Made by a program: the position numbers and the translations under genes. From NCBI RefSeq assembly GCF_000979455.1, contig NZ_JJOY01000048.1, positions 1-64,000 of the forward strand: a stretch of DNA of 64,000 nucleotides, read 5' to 3'. Shown here one piece after another: positions 19,619 to 28,201 of the stretch (the first letter of the stretch is position 1; every line of letters begins with the position of its first letter). The stretch is from Methanosarcina sp. 2.H.T.1A.6 (GTDB lineage: Archaea > Halobacteriota > Methanosarcinia > Methanosarcinales > Methanosarcinaceae). Under the pieces are notes generated by a model. That model did no database searches, was not told the DNA's origin, and saw nothing but the letters and a program-made list of their open reading frames with translations.

Positions 19619-19715
19619 TTCTTTTACCCCCCACAATAACTTTATCAGGCGCTTTTGATCCCGATTTGTTTGATCTCCTGCAAAAAAAGCAGGATATTTT
19701 ACATAGGTAGTATAG

Positions 19716-19756
19716 TATCAGTAAATAAGATCAACTCTATCGGTAAATAAGACCAA
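19716..19756. repeat. 19-base direct repeat, two copies
   Basis: Two copies of TATCRGTAAATAAGAYCAA begin at 19716 and 19738 and differ at two positions. They lie about 100-140 bases upstream of the Gfo/Idh/MocA gene start and could be regulator sites. Confidence 0.6.
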
Positions 19757-20870
19757 TTCGTACAAAGAAAGACCTTGAGTTCTTACTGCTTTTTCAGATC
19801 GGCTTCAATTCGGTTTTTCCGTCTTGTTCCTTTCATTGTATGGAAGCCTTCCAGAATACAGGTAAGTTAAATCTCAAACTCTTTTTCCCCAATTGACGGT
19901 ATATGCTTTCACCATTATGCCGTCTCCCTTTAAATTAATAAATATTCTTAGAATATAAGTTTTAGCCTTAGACGAATATTTTTCATCAGTATACGCTGGC
20001 TACTTGCATATATTGAACTCATCTGCCTTATTTTTTAAAGCCTATTGGCACTTTTCATATTTTGCTTGAATCCCTCTGAACTAAAGAATCCCCTAATTAC
20101 TTTATGCGCTCTCAAGGCATGGATATACAGGGGCGTTTTTTATACCACTTTACTCTATATTCCCGCGATAGTTCCTTTCCCCATTCACCTGATGGTTAAA
20201 TAAGCTCTCTGTGAATGTATTATTTTCAGTAACGGCTGCTGCCTGAAGTCCAGGGGGTTTTCCGGTGTTTATTTTTTCCCCTTTTTTCTTCCAGCAATAG
20301 CCACATCATTTTTCTCAATGTACTTTGCCTTTTTTGGTATTTTTTTTCTCTTGCCCGTTCGCACAGGCCTGTTAAGTTCTTTCATGCCCCGGTTCCCAAG
20401 AGTCATACTATGACATGTAACTGGGTCAGGGCATACAACTAAGGTTTACTATCCTGAATTTTAACTAATTTATCTATAATTTTTTCCCGGTTGCGGTGCC
20501 TTCATAATATTTAACTCTGGAGTAGCACATGTACATTTTTGCAGAATATAACGGCTTTTCCATTTGCTGTAGGAGCGTAAACTATAATCCAAATTCTACA
20601 TACTCATATATTTTGTGATGTATAAATGGGCTTCATGATTCTGTTTTCTTCCTAAAATCCAAAGTTCTATCTTGTATTTTTTAATTTTTCCTTTTTTTAT
20701 TTTTCGGACCCATTATGCCGCTAAAACGCGTTTTTTGTGAGAAAATTCTGTATTTTATGTTAGTAGAATCTACCAAACCTGGGCTATATACTATAACTCA
20801 CTATTCAATAAAGGAAGCATCCTTGTAAGTTATTAATTTTTTAACAGATTATTTTCAGTCGCATGTTAAC

Positions 20871-20880
20871 TTTATATATA
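20871..20880 (+). promoter_or_regulatory. TATA-box candidate for the double-GT2 gene
   Basis: TTTATATATA lies 104 bases before the TTG at 20984, in a non-coding stretch. Confidence 0.4.
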
Positions 20881-20983
20881 TTCTTTCTCAAATATCTTTT
20901 AAATGATAGCCTTTAATATTTTTGCATTTATACACATACAGGGGGTTATAGTATAATCTATATTCATAGGGGGTGGAGAGGGT

Positions 20984-22579
20984 TTGTATTCAGCCCTTAC
21001 ACTTTGTTTTAATTCTCTAATTTCCGATCCCATCAGTATAGTTTCATCGCCATCTCAACTTTCCGATAGGCCTCTTAGGCATGAGTTTACGGTCTTGATT
21101 CCAGCTCAAAACGAGGAGGCCTCCATAGGAAGCAAGGTCCTGCTTGCGGCGAGTTATGCAGACCGCGTACTTGTGCTTGACAAAGGTTCTACTGACCGAA
21201 CTATGGAAGTGGCAGCTCTGGGAGGGGCAAGAGTCGTCCCCCTGGCCGGAGGAGAGGAAGCATTGCTCAAAGTCCTTTATAGGGCATCCCTTGATTCAGA
21301 GCTTGTGGTTCTTATCTATCCTGATTGCATGCAGGATATAGATCTGCTGTCTCATGTTCTTGAGCCGCTCAGGCAGGGATTTGACCTGTCTGTAGGTTCC
21401 TGGCCCTGTCGGGTTTCCTGTGAACAGGAGACAGTCATGCTTCTGAACGGGAAAAGCACCTTCAAAGAAAAAATAGGCTTTTTTGCCTTAACCTCAAGAT
21501 CGCTTCAGAATATTAGCTCAGGCAAAGAGCATATATCTTTGAAATCTCTGCTTTCTGCTGCGAAAACTGAAAAACTTAAGGTTAACTACCTGAGCTTTGA
21601 CGTTGATCCTGCATTTCGGAAGCTTGAGAGCACCCGTATCGGAGTTGTAGTACCTGCCTATAATGAAGAACTGCTTATCGGCGAAACCCTGGGAGGGATT
21701 CCAGAGTATGTGGATCGGATTTATGTTATTGATGACTGTAGTACTGACCGGACCGGAGAAATTGTAAAAAAGTTCGGAGATCCGAGAATCGTTTATCTGC
21801 GCCACGAAGTAAACAAAGGCGTCGGAGCAGGAATAATTAACGGGTACAAGCTTGCTCTAAAAGATGAAATGGATATTGTAGCAGTTATGGCTGGGGATAA
21901 CCAGATGGATCCTACCCAGCTTCCGAGATTGATCTTTCCGATTATCGAGGGATGGGCTGATTATACAAAGGGTAACCGGCTTCTCTCCGACAATTTTATG
22001 ACCGGGATGAGCAGGTGGAGGTCTTTTGGAAACCTTCTGCTGAGTTTCCTTACTAAAATAGGGAGTGGATACTGGCATATCATGGATCCGCAGAACGGGT
22101 ATACAGCCATTTCCAGGCAGGCCCTTGAGGTTATCGATCTGGATTCTGTTTATCCTTACTACGGCTACTGTAATGACTTGCTGATCAAGCTTAACGCCTT
22201 TGGAATGAGGGTCATGGATGTAGTAATCCCTGCCCGTTATGGCAGAGAGAAGTCATCCATAAAGTACAGCAAGTATATCCGTAAGATTTCACCCATGCTT
22301 TTCAGGGGCTTTCTCTGGAGGCTAAGGATCAAATATACGGTTCTGGATTTCCATCCTCTGGTTCTGTTTTACTTCCTTGGGATGCTTGCCCTGCCTGTGA
22401 GTGTCCTCTTTGGTATCTGGGGACTTTTGCAGATATTGCTTCAAAACCCTCTACCGTCCTATTACCCACTGCTTGGTTTCCTCGTACTGGGTACTGGACT
22501 TCAGATGCTTCTGTTCGGAATGCTCTTTGATATGCAGGTTGAAAAGAAAAGGAATGAAAGGGTAGGACTTGCTCGCTGA
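20984..22579 (+). CDS. Glycosyltransferase with two tandem GT2-like domains
   Basis: The 531-residue protein contains two GT-A-like modules. The first (about 34-205) reads VLIPAQNEEASIG and LVLDKGSTDRT; its second acidic motif is poor and it is shorter than usual. The second (about 218-430) is complete: VVVPAYNEELLIG, VIDDCSTDRT, GDNQMDP as metal site, DPQNGY. Two spans follow (457-480 and 492-515). The second domain looks like a dolichyl-phosphate/polyprenyl glycosyltransferase. TTG at 20984 sits just after GGAGAGGG. The first domain may be regulatory or decayed. Confidence 0.85.
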   Translation: MYSALTLCFNSLISDPISIVSSPSQLSDRPLRHEFTVLIPAQNEEASIGSKVLLAASYADRVLVLDKGSTDRTMEVAALGGARVVPLAGGEEALLKVLYRASLDSELVVLIYPDCMQDIDLLSHVLEPLRQGFDLSVGSWPCRVSCEQETVMLLNGKSTFKEKIGFFALTSRSLQNISSGKEHISLKSLLSAAKTEKLKVNYLSFDVDPAFRKLESTRIGVVVPAYNEELLIGETLGGIPEYVDRIYVIDDCSTDRTGEIVKKFGDPRIVYLRHEVNKGVGAGIINGYKLALKDEMDIVAVMAGDNQMDPTQLPRLIFPIIEGWADYTKGNRLLSDNFMTGMSRWRSFGNLLLSFLTKIGSGYWHIMDPQNGYTAISRQALEVIDLDSVYPYYGYCNDLLIKLNAFGMRVMDVVIPARYGREKSSIKYSKYIRKISPMLFRGFLWRLRIKYTVLDFHPLVLFYFLGMLALPVSVLFGIWGLLQILLQNPLPSYYPLLGFLVLGTGLQMLLFGMLFDMQVEKKRNERVGLAR

Positions 22580-22582
22580 GGT

Positions 22583-22609
22583 CCGGAAGTTTTCCTTCCG
22601 GGCTTTTTC
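22583..22609 (+). terminator. Intrinsic-type terminator after the double-GT2 gene
   Basis: CCGGAAG-TTTTC-CTTCCGG forms a seven-base stem immediately after the stop codon and is followed by a T-rich run. Confidence 0.7.
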
Positions 22610-22640
22610 TTTTAATGTATTTTTTCTTGCAAAAACAATA

Positions 22641-22667
22641 AGAGCCCGCTTGTTTAATTCGGGCTCT
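22641..22667. terminator. Hairpin between convergent genes
   Basis: AGAGCCCG and CGGGCTCT form an eight-base stem with an 11-base loop, 30 bases before the end of the minus-strand gene at 22698. It may end transcription from that side. Confidence 0.55.
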
Positions 22668-22697
22668 TTAATCTGATTCTTTTTTAATCCGGATTTT

Positions 22698-23231
22698 CTA
22701 GTCAGAGCCATTTTGATTCAGTCTTTTTTTTATCCAGATTCCAGTAAAAATAACAATTATTCCTATTCCCATAATTTCTGCAATGTAAGTCTGGGAAAAT
22801 TCAGGTTTGAATGAGCCCTCAAGCATTTTTATTAAGTATTCAAAGCCTGTATAATCAATAGAATCTCTCGGGAAACTCCATCCAAGCAGGGGCCATAAAA
22901 AAGTTTGAGGCCGCTCCCACATCTGGTCTTCGAGGATATGGAAAAACGAACCCAAAGCAAGGGTAAATATTCTGGTATCCCTTCTTTTTTGATAAAGGTA
23001 GATACCGGCAAGAACAAGAAGGCAGCTGAACAACAGGGTATGACCTATCATACGCCCGTTTGCAAAGGTCGATGCGAATATTACTTTTCCTATTGGTTTA
23101 TCTATCAGGTCAGGTAAAAGGGCTCCAATAGCAAGATACCTTAAATCTATTACGGATTTTAAGCGAGGAATAAGTCGCCGAAGGCCGATAAATACCCCCA
23201 GTGTTATTCCCAGATGTCCGAAGAGAAGCAT
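22698..23231 (-). CDS. Small membrane protein, metal-dependent hydrolase-like (YdjM/DUF457-like)
   Basis: The protein has 177 residues and about four to five spans, with FGHLGITLG at the N-terminus (His), GALLPDLIDKP (Asp), GHTLLFS (His) and FFHILEDQMW (His/Asp). That set of His/Asp residues at membrane faces matches membrane-bound metal-dependent hydrolases of the YdjM type. It is a paralogue of 36752-37294, with all four motifs conserved. TATATAC near 23280 lies about 50 bases before the ATG, and no clear ribosome site is seen, so the mRNA may be short-leadered. Function unknown; both copies flank polysaccharide genes. Confidence 0.75.
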   Translation of the reverse strand: MLLFGHLGITLGVFIGLRRLIPRLKSVIDLRYLAIGALLPDLIDKPIGKVIFASTFANGRMIGHTLLFSCLLVLAGIYLYQKRRDTRIFTLALGSFFHILEDQMWERPQTFLWPLLGWSFPRDSIDYTGFEYLIKMLEGSFKPEFSQTYIAEIMGIGIIVIFTGIWIKKRLNQNGSD

Positions 23232-23275
23232 CGAAGGTTATAACGGCTCTTCATTTATATCTAAATATTGCCTGT

Positions 23276-23287
23276 GCTTTATATACT
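23276..23287 (-). promoter_or_regulatory. TATA-box candidate for the 22698-23231 gene
   Basis: On the minus strand GAGTATATAAAG lies about 45-55 bases before the ATG at 23231. Confidence 0.45.
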
Positions 23288-23314
23288 CTAATCTTTGCTT
23301 AATCTCAGATTGTA

Positions 23315-25411
23315 TTATTCGCCTGTATACTCTATAGTAAGTTTAGGTCTCTGAGCTTTGTTTTGCCACTCTGAACTGTATAAAGCAATATAGTTATTAT
23401 CTTCCAGTCTGGCTTTTATAAGGAAACCAGTATTTTCATATTTCCCGCTGGTATATTCCTGCACAAGCTCTGTTACGTCCAGTTCATAATACCTGTCGTC
23501 CGGAAGGGTACTGCCCTTAATAGTTATTGTTGCATATGGTGTGCTGCCCTGAGATACACCTTTTTTATCGTACCAGTCACCTCCCGGATTCTGCCAGAAA
23601 GTTCCTGTTTCTCTTGCTTCCCAGGTAACATGTTCCTCACACCATTTTTCCGGTCTGTATACTTCCAGAATAGTATCTTCCGGCCTGGATTCGTCAGGGT
23701 AATACCAGAACAAAGAGAGGGTTGCCTTTTCAATACTATCTGTTTGACCCAGCTGGTTCAATTCAAACAGTATGATATCCCTGTATTTTCCGCCCTCTGC
23801 TCTTTCACCCACATCCATATATTCGGTTTCCCTAAATGTCGTGTTAGGAGACTCTTCTTTCAGCCTGTTGTCTGAGACAACCGAAGGTAAGGCGATTTTT
23901 ATGTTTTCGTCCTCTGATTCTCCCGAAGTGAACCCCAAAAAGATATTTTTCACAAACCGTACCATTTTTGAGATCGCCCTTTTAATATCTGATCCAAGAC
24001 CTTCTTCCTGTCCCATATCGATGCCATTCTCATCTATCTCATAAGGCATTTCCTGTGGTCCTACTTTCATAGCGTCTGCACAGGGCAGGTTTTGCACTGA
24101 AGACCCATTTTTTTCCAGCTGTTCTATAAGTGCAGGGTCGGCTTGTACGTCCGATGTAGAGCTGGTATACATATAGTCCCCGCCTGCGTTATTTGATAGA
24201 CAGTTTTTTTGAAGGGCGAATGAGTGGGTATTTTCCAATTTATTATAAAATGCGTAACCTTCTCCGGCTGCAGGGCTTGATTTTGTATTTATTATTATAT
24301 TGTTCCGCGCAATGGTTGTATAACCTGTACCCGTGGATGTAAACTCTTCATCTACCTCTTTATGGGCAATTGCCGCCCCGTAGCATCCATCGAATAAGTT
24401 GTTTTCTATCAGGGTATCATAAAAACCATTGAGGACGATACCTCCTGCCCAGTCGGCACCGGGGTTAATACCAGTTTTGTAAAATTTATTGTTGTGAATG
24501 TATATATTTTTTGCAGAGTCTTTTGAATATGTGGACCCATAACCTGTAATCCAGATTCCTGCGGTATTTGTTTCATATAGCAAGTTGTTGTAGATTTCTA
24601 TATCATTCATTACTGTTGACGAACCCGCCTTCTGGATTTCAATTCCAGCTCCACCTTCCCCCTCTGAATTGATAATGTTGTTATAGAATTTAACCTGATT
24701 TCCATTATATACCCTGAGACCGCTGTTTGTTCTGCACGTTATTTTGTTGTTCCATGCTTTTACATTTGAAGAATATATAATATAAAGAGCGTCATGCCCG
24801 AGTTTATATATTGTATTGTTGTAAAACTGAATATTGGAACCTTTCACAACTTTCAGCCCATCTCCGTGGCTGTCATGCATATACATGTCATAAACCTGAA
24901 TATTTTTGCAGTTGAGGAAGTGGATCAGGTTGTAGTACCCCTTTCCCCTGCCTTTTTCTTTATTTCCGTCATGATTGCCGTCAATTTCAAAACCTCTTAT
25001 AGTAATATTCTGGTTTCCCGAGCTATCGATCTGGGTAATCAGGGGCTTATCCAATGGCCAGTCTGCTTTATCTTCAAGTTTTATCACAGCTGTAGAATCC
25101 CCTTCCAGGATCGAGTTGCTTCCAATGAAAATACTACCCGAGATAACGTATGTGTTAGGGCCTTTCAAATGAACGGTCGTAAGCTCCGGATGTTCTGCAA
25201 CGTATTCTAGAGCTTTATTGATCTCTACCTGGTCATCGGTCCCATCGCAGTTGAAATCTCCGCTTCCGTCGGTATTTACATAAACCGTCATTTCGGAAGG
25301 AGCAGTTGAGAGGGCAATAGTTACACTTGCGACCAGAGTAATAAGAAGTAAAATCAGGATTCCTTTTTTCTTTTTTTCTCCCTGTCTATATATCCACTGA
25401 GTTTCGTTCAT
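23315..25411 (-). CDS. Secreted beta-helix protein with C-terminal DNRLRE domain, disaggregatase-like
   Basis: The 698-residue protein has an N-terminal membrane/signal segment (about 17-36) after a basic stretch. A right-handed parallel beta-helix follows (about 45-430), rich in N-N-x-I/N-x-I-x-x-N turns such as YIHNNKFYKTG. After a linker, a DNRLKEESP domain covers about the last 180 residues. It contains SLFWYYPDESRPED and YRPEKW, shared with 28202-29959. Disaggregatases of Methanosarcina cleave the matrix polymer methanochondroitin; this is a relative, so activity is inferred. ATG at 25411 has GGGGGT just upstream. Its beta-helix is close to that of the next gene. Confidence 0.85.
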   Translation of the reverse strand: MNETQWIYRQGEKKKKGILILLLITLVASVTIALSTAPSEMTVYVNTDGSGDFNCDGTDDQVEINKALEYVAEHPELTTVHLKGPNTYVISGSIFIGSNSILEGDSTAVIKLEDKADWPLDKPLITQIDSSGNQNITIRGFEIDGNHDGNKEKGRGKGYYNLIHFLNCKNIQVYDMYMHDSHGDGLKVVKGSNIQFYNNTIYKLGHDALYIIYSSNVKAWNNKITCRTNSGLRVYNGNQVKFYNNIINSEGEGGAGIEIQKAGSSTVMNDIEIYNNLLYETNTAGIWITGYGSTYSKDSAKNIYIHNNKFYKTGINPGADWAGGIVLNGFYDTLIENNLFDGCYGAAIAHKEVDEEFTSTGTGYTTIARNNIIINTKSSPAAGEGYAFYNKLENTHSFALQKNCLSNNAGGDYMYTSSTSDVQADPALIEQLEKNGSSVQNLPCADAMKVGPQEMPYEIDENGIDMGQEEGLGSDIKRAISKMVRFVKNIFLGFTSGESEDENIKIALPSVVSDNRLKEESPNTTFRETEYMDVGERAEGGKYRDIILFELNQLGQTDSIEKATLSLFWYYPDESRPEDTILEVYRPEKWCEEHVTWEARETGTFWQNPGGDWYDKKGVSQGSTPYATITIKGSTLPDDRYYELDVTELVQEYTSGKYENTGFLIKARLEDNNYIALYSSEWQNKAQRPKLTIEYTGE

Positions 25412-25897
25412 TTTGTACCCCCAATACATTAACTATAACTCTCTAAGCTTAAAAAAAGTTATCTGTTGATGTCTGCAAAAAACTTTACAGGAAAGATTTG
25501 AATCCTTTTCATAGTCTGGTGTCCATAGAGCTTGATTGTTTAATGAAGCACCTTCCAGTCTCTTCAAAATTATTGGGATATAATATCTGGAAGTCGTGAA
25601 TCTTTGAGGTTAGTAGAAAAGCCTGTTCTGAACCTTGTCTTATATCTTCACCGCAGAAAGTTAAAGTTCCAGAGCACTTTATTTTCGTTTTTACCTTTTC
25701 TGATGTGACTGGTCAGGATTCAATCGTCAGGTGTGATAAAGATCTAGATTTATAAGCATTCACGTTAGGCTTACATGGATCCGGGGCAGATTTAACTCTA
25801 AAAGTTAAAAGCAAACCCCTGAAAGTTTAAGTTAAAATCTTCTTCCAGGGGGTGGATAAATTAATCTTTTTTAATTAGGGACGCACCTGAGAAAGCA
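25412..25897. other. Intergenic region between two beta-helix genes
   Basis: About 490 bases. I looked on the minus strand for a displaced DNRLRE domain belonging to the upstream gene and saw none. GGGGTTTGCTTTTAACTTTT near 25800 and the surrounding T-rich stretch may belong to transcript ends. Confidence 0.35.
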
Positions 25898-27508
25898 TTA
25901 AATCTGAATTTTAAAGCAGAATAGAAGGAAGGTCTTCAGGAGCATTCTGAACATCCTCCATTCAGGCGAAAATATCTGATGCCACCAGGCCACATATCCG
26001 GGCATTACCCCTGACTTTGATGCTTCTTCAGTGTTTCCGTACCTTCCTATATTGATCCGTTTTCCATTGTCTTCGGGTTCATTTGAGTAGTCTGAGGAGG
26101 AATAACCTGCATCAATGCACGGAGAGCTTTCAATATCCTTTATCCATGTTTCCCCATCCCATCTGCCGCCTGTCGATCTAAGATGGTAATCATTTTCTTT
26201 CTGATTTGTGAAAAGGGGGTTTAAATAAATATCACTTGTTGATGTTGCGTTTCTATAGTCTCCTGCAACATTATTGTAAAAGCAGTTGTTTTCCAGTACA
26301 AGGCTATGGGTTTCGGGGAGGTAATTGACAACACCAAATCCTGTTCCGCTTGACTCGCTCTTGCGACGTTCCGTATTTGTAATTATGTTATTACGGACAA
26401 TGGTCGTGTATCCCTTACCTTTAGGTGAGATGTCTATGGTGCGGTCTGTAGGGTACATCAGGACGATAGCAGCATGATATGTGCCGTCAAACACGTTATT
26501 CTCAATAAGGGTATTGTTAAACCCGCTGGTTACAATACCTCCTACCCAATCAATACTTGGGTTCGTGCCTGTGCTGTAGAATGTATTGTGATGAATATGG
26601 ACACTCTGCGCTTCTTTCAGAGGGTAGCTACCATAGCCCAACAGCCAGATGCCAGGTCCGTAAGTGTTGTGGATGGTATTGTTATATATTTCTATATCAT
26701 CCATGACGGCTGCAGATTTCTGGACCTGAATACCCGGACCACCTGCGCTCCAGTGATAAAAGGAATCAATAGTATTGTCATGGAATTTTACATGATTTGA
26801 GTCCCATACTCTAAGCCCGCTGTTAGTCCTGCAAGTTATCGTATTATTCCAGGCTTCCAGATATTGAGACTGGATCCCGTAAAGACCGTCGTGACCGAGC
26901 TTATATATTTTATTGTTGTAAAACTGAATATTGGAACTGTTTTCAACTTTCAATCCATCTCCATGACTGTCATGCATATACATATCATGAACCTGAATGT
27001 TTGTTGAGTTCATGAAATGGATAAGATTGTAGTATCCAGCGCCTTTCTTTTTATCTGTATTGGCGTCGTGATTTCCGTTTATCTCAAAACCCTTTATAGT
27101 AATATCCTGGTTTCCCTTTCTATCTCTCTGCGTAATCAGGGGCTTGGCAACTGGCCAGTTTGCTTTGTCTTTAAGTTTTATCACAGCTGTGGGGTCCCCT
27201 TCCAGAACGGTATTGTTCCCGACCAGAATACTGTCTGAGATAACGTATGTGTTAGGGCCTTTCAAATGAACGGTTGTAAACTCCTGGTGTTCTGCGACGT
27301 ATGCGAGGGCTTGATTGATCTCTACCTGGTCGTCAGTCCCATTACAGTTAAAGGTCCCACTCCCGTCTCCAGCCACATAAACTGTCATGCCTGATGGCGT
27401 GATCGAAAGGGCGGTTGTTACCATTACAATCAAGAACATGAAGACTGCAATGTAAAAACCCGTTTTTTTTCTGTTTCCCCATCTGTTTATAAGATCTTTT
27501 CCGTTCAT
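25898..27508 (-). CDS. Secreted beta-helix protein without DNRLRE domain
   Basis: The protein has 536 residues: a basic N-terminus, a membrane/signal segment (about 17-37), then a beta-helix whose sequence runs nearly parallel to that of 23315-25411 (both contain MTVYV, CDGTDDQVEIN/CNGTDDQVEIN, VHLKGPNTYVIS, MYMHDSHGDGLKV). The helix ends with a pectate-lyase-like CIDAGYSSSDY turn. The C-terminus differs: a short hydrophobic, aromatic tail replaces the DNRLRE part. It may be a matrix-bound lyase or adhesin. It could be a truncated relative, but nothing downstream looks like a broken domain. Confidence 0.82.
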   Translation of the reverse strand: MNGKDLINRWGNRKKTGFYIAVFMFLIVMVTTALSITPSGMTVYVAGDGSGTFNCNGTDDQVEINQALAYVAEHQEFTTVHLKGPNTYVISDSILVGNNTVLEGDPTAVIKLKDKANWPVAKPLITQRDRKGNQDITIKGFEINGNHDANTDKKKGAGYYNLIHFMNSTNIQVHDMYMHDSHGDGLKVENSSNIQFYNNKIYKLGHDGLYGIQSQYLEAWNNTITCRTNSGLRVWDSNHVKFHDNTIDSFYHWSAGGPGIQVQKSAAVMDDIEIYNNTIHNTYGPGIWLLGYGSYPLKEAQSVHIHHNTFYSTGTNPSIDWVGGIVTSGFNNTLIENNVFDGTYHAAIVLMYPTDRTIDISPKGKGYTTIVRNNIITNTERRKSESSGTGFGVVNYLPETHSLVLENNCFYNNVAGDYRNATSTSDIYLNPLFTNQKENDYHLRSTGGRWDGETWIKDIESSPCIDAGYSSSDYSNEPEDNGKRINIGRYGNTEEASKSGVMPGYVAWWHQIFSPEWRMFRMLLKTFLLFCFKIQI

Positions 27509-28201
27509 TTTTTATCCCTGCACCCTGAGATATAATTCCTCCAAACTTGAATAAAATTTATCGCTGGAAGGTACTGTCACTGGAGTTTTTTTAAAAAACC
27601 TGATGTCATCAGTGATCTCACGGGTTTAATCTTCACAACAGTTAAAAATAATTCTTTGCACGCTATCGGCTTTTCTCGAATCCATATGAGCTCTAACATA
27701 AAGATACTAATCATTGATTGCGGCAGTGTACAAAAAGCTTATGTGCTTAAAGTTATTCACATTGTTGGGGGGTATGTATTGAATAGACAACGTCTTATGA
27801 ATCAGAATAGCTCTATTTATATAATCCGATTTGAAAACAAATTTATGTACAGTTAGCTGATTTAAATTTTTAACAGCAACACACGAGTACTTTTTGAAAT
27901 ATATGTACTATTAAATTATTTATTTGCTCTGAGGGGAGTTAATATGTTCGATAAAACTTTATTCCTACTTCTGTATGAAATTGTCTACTCATTTTTTTCT
28001 AACCTGCAGACATTCCATCAGATCTCAATGAAATTCATATGAAAAGAAGATCAAAGGAAAAACTTTCCGCAGTTTTTAGCCTGAAAATTCTCCCTTATGA
28101 CTAAAATAAGTTGGAAGAACTCAAAGGTCTGGGTTACGGAGGTCTTTTTGTCATCTCCGCACTTCCCGCCTTTCAGAGGTCTCTTCCTGAAGTTAGGGCT
28201 G
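27509..28201. other. Intergenic region between beta-helix genes
   Basis: About 690 bases with no convincing gene. The plus-strand frame at 27656-27856 has 66 codons, no ribosome site and no recognisable motif. AT-rich stretches around 27820-27920 could hold a promoter for the minus-strand gene that starts at 27508, though they lie far upstream. Confidence 0.35.

Larger units (their letters stand above)
19619..20983. other. Long intergenic region, AT-rich, no gene seen
   Basis: About 1.36 kb holds no convincing frame on either strand. It contains a 19-base direct repeat, TATC(A/G)GTAAATAAGA(T/C)CAA, at 19716 and 19738, and a TATA candidate (TTTATATATA, 20871-20880) about 100 bases before the double-GT2 gene. 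GCATGCCCC-type and GGGGG patches near 20250 and 20380 may be decayed sequence. Confidence 0.4.
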
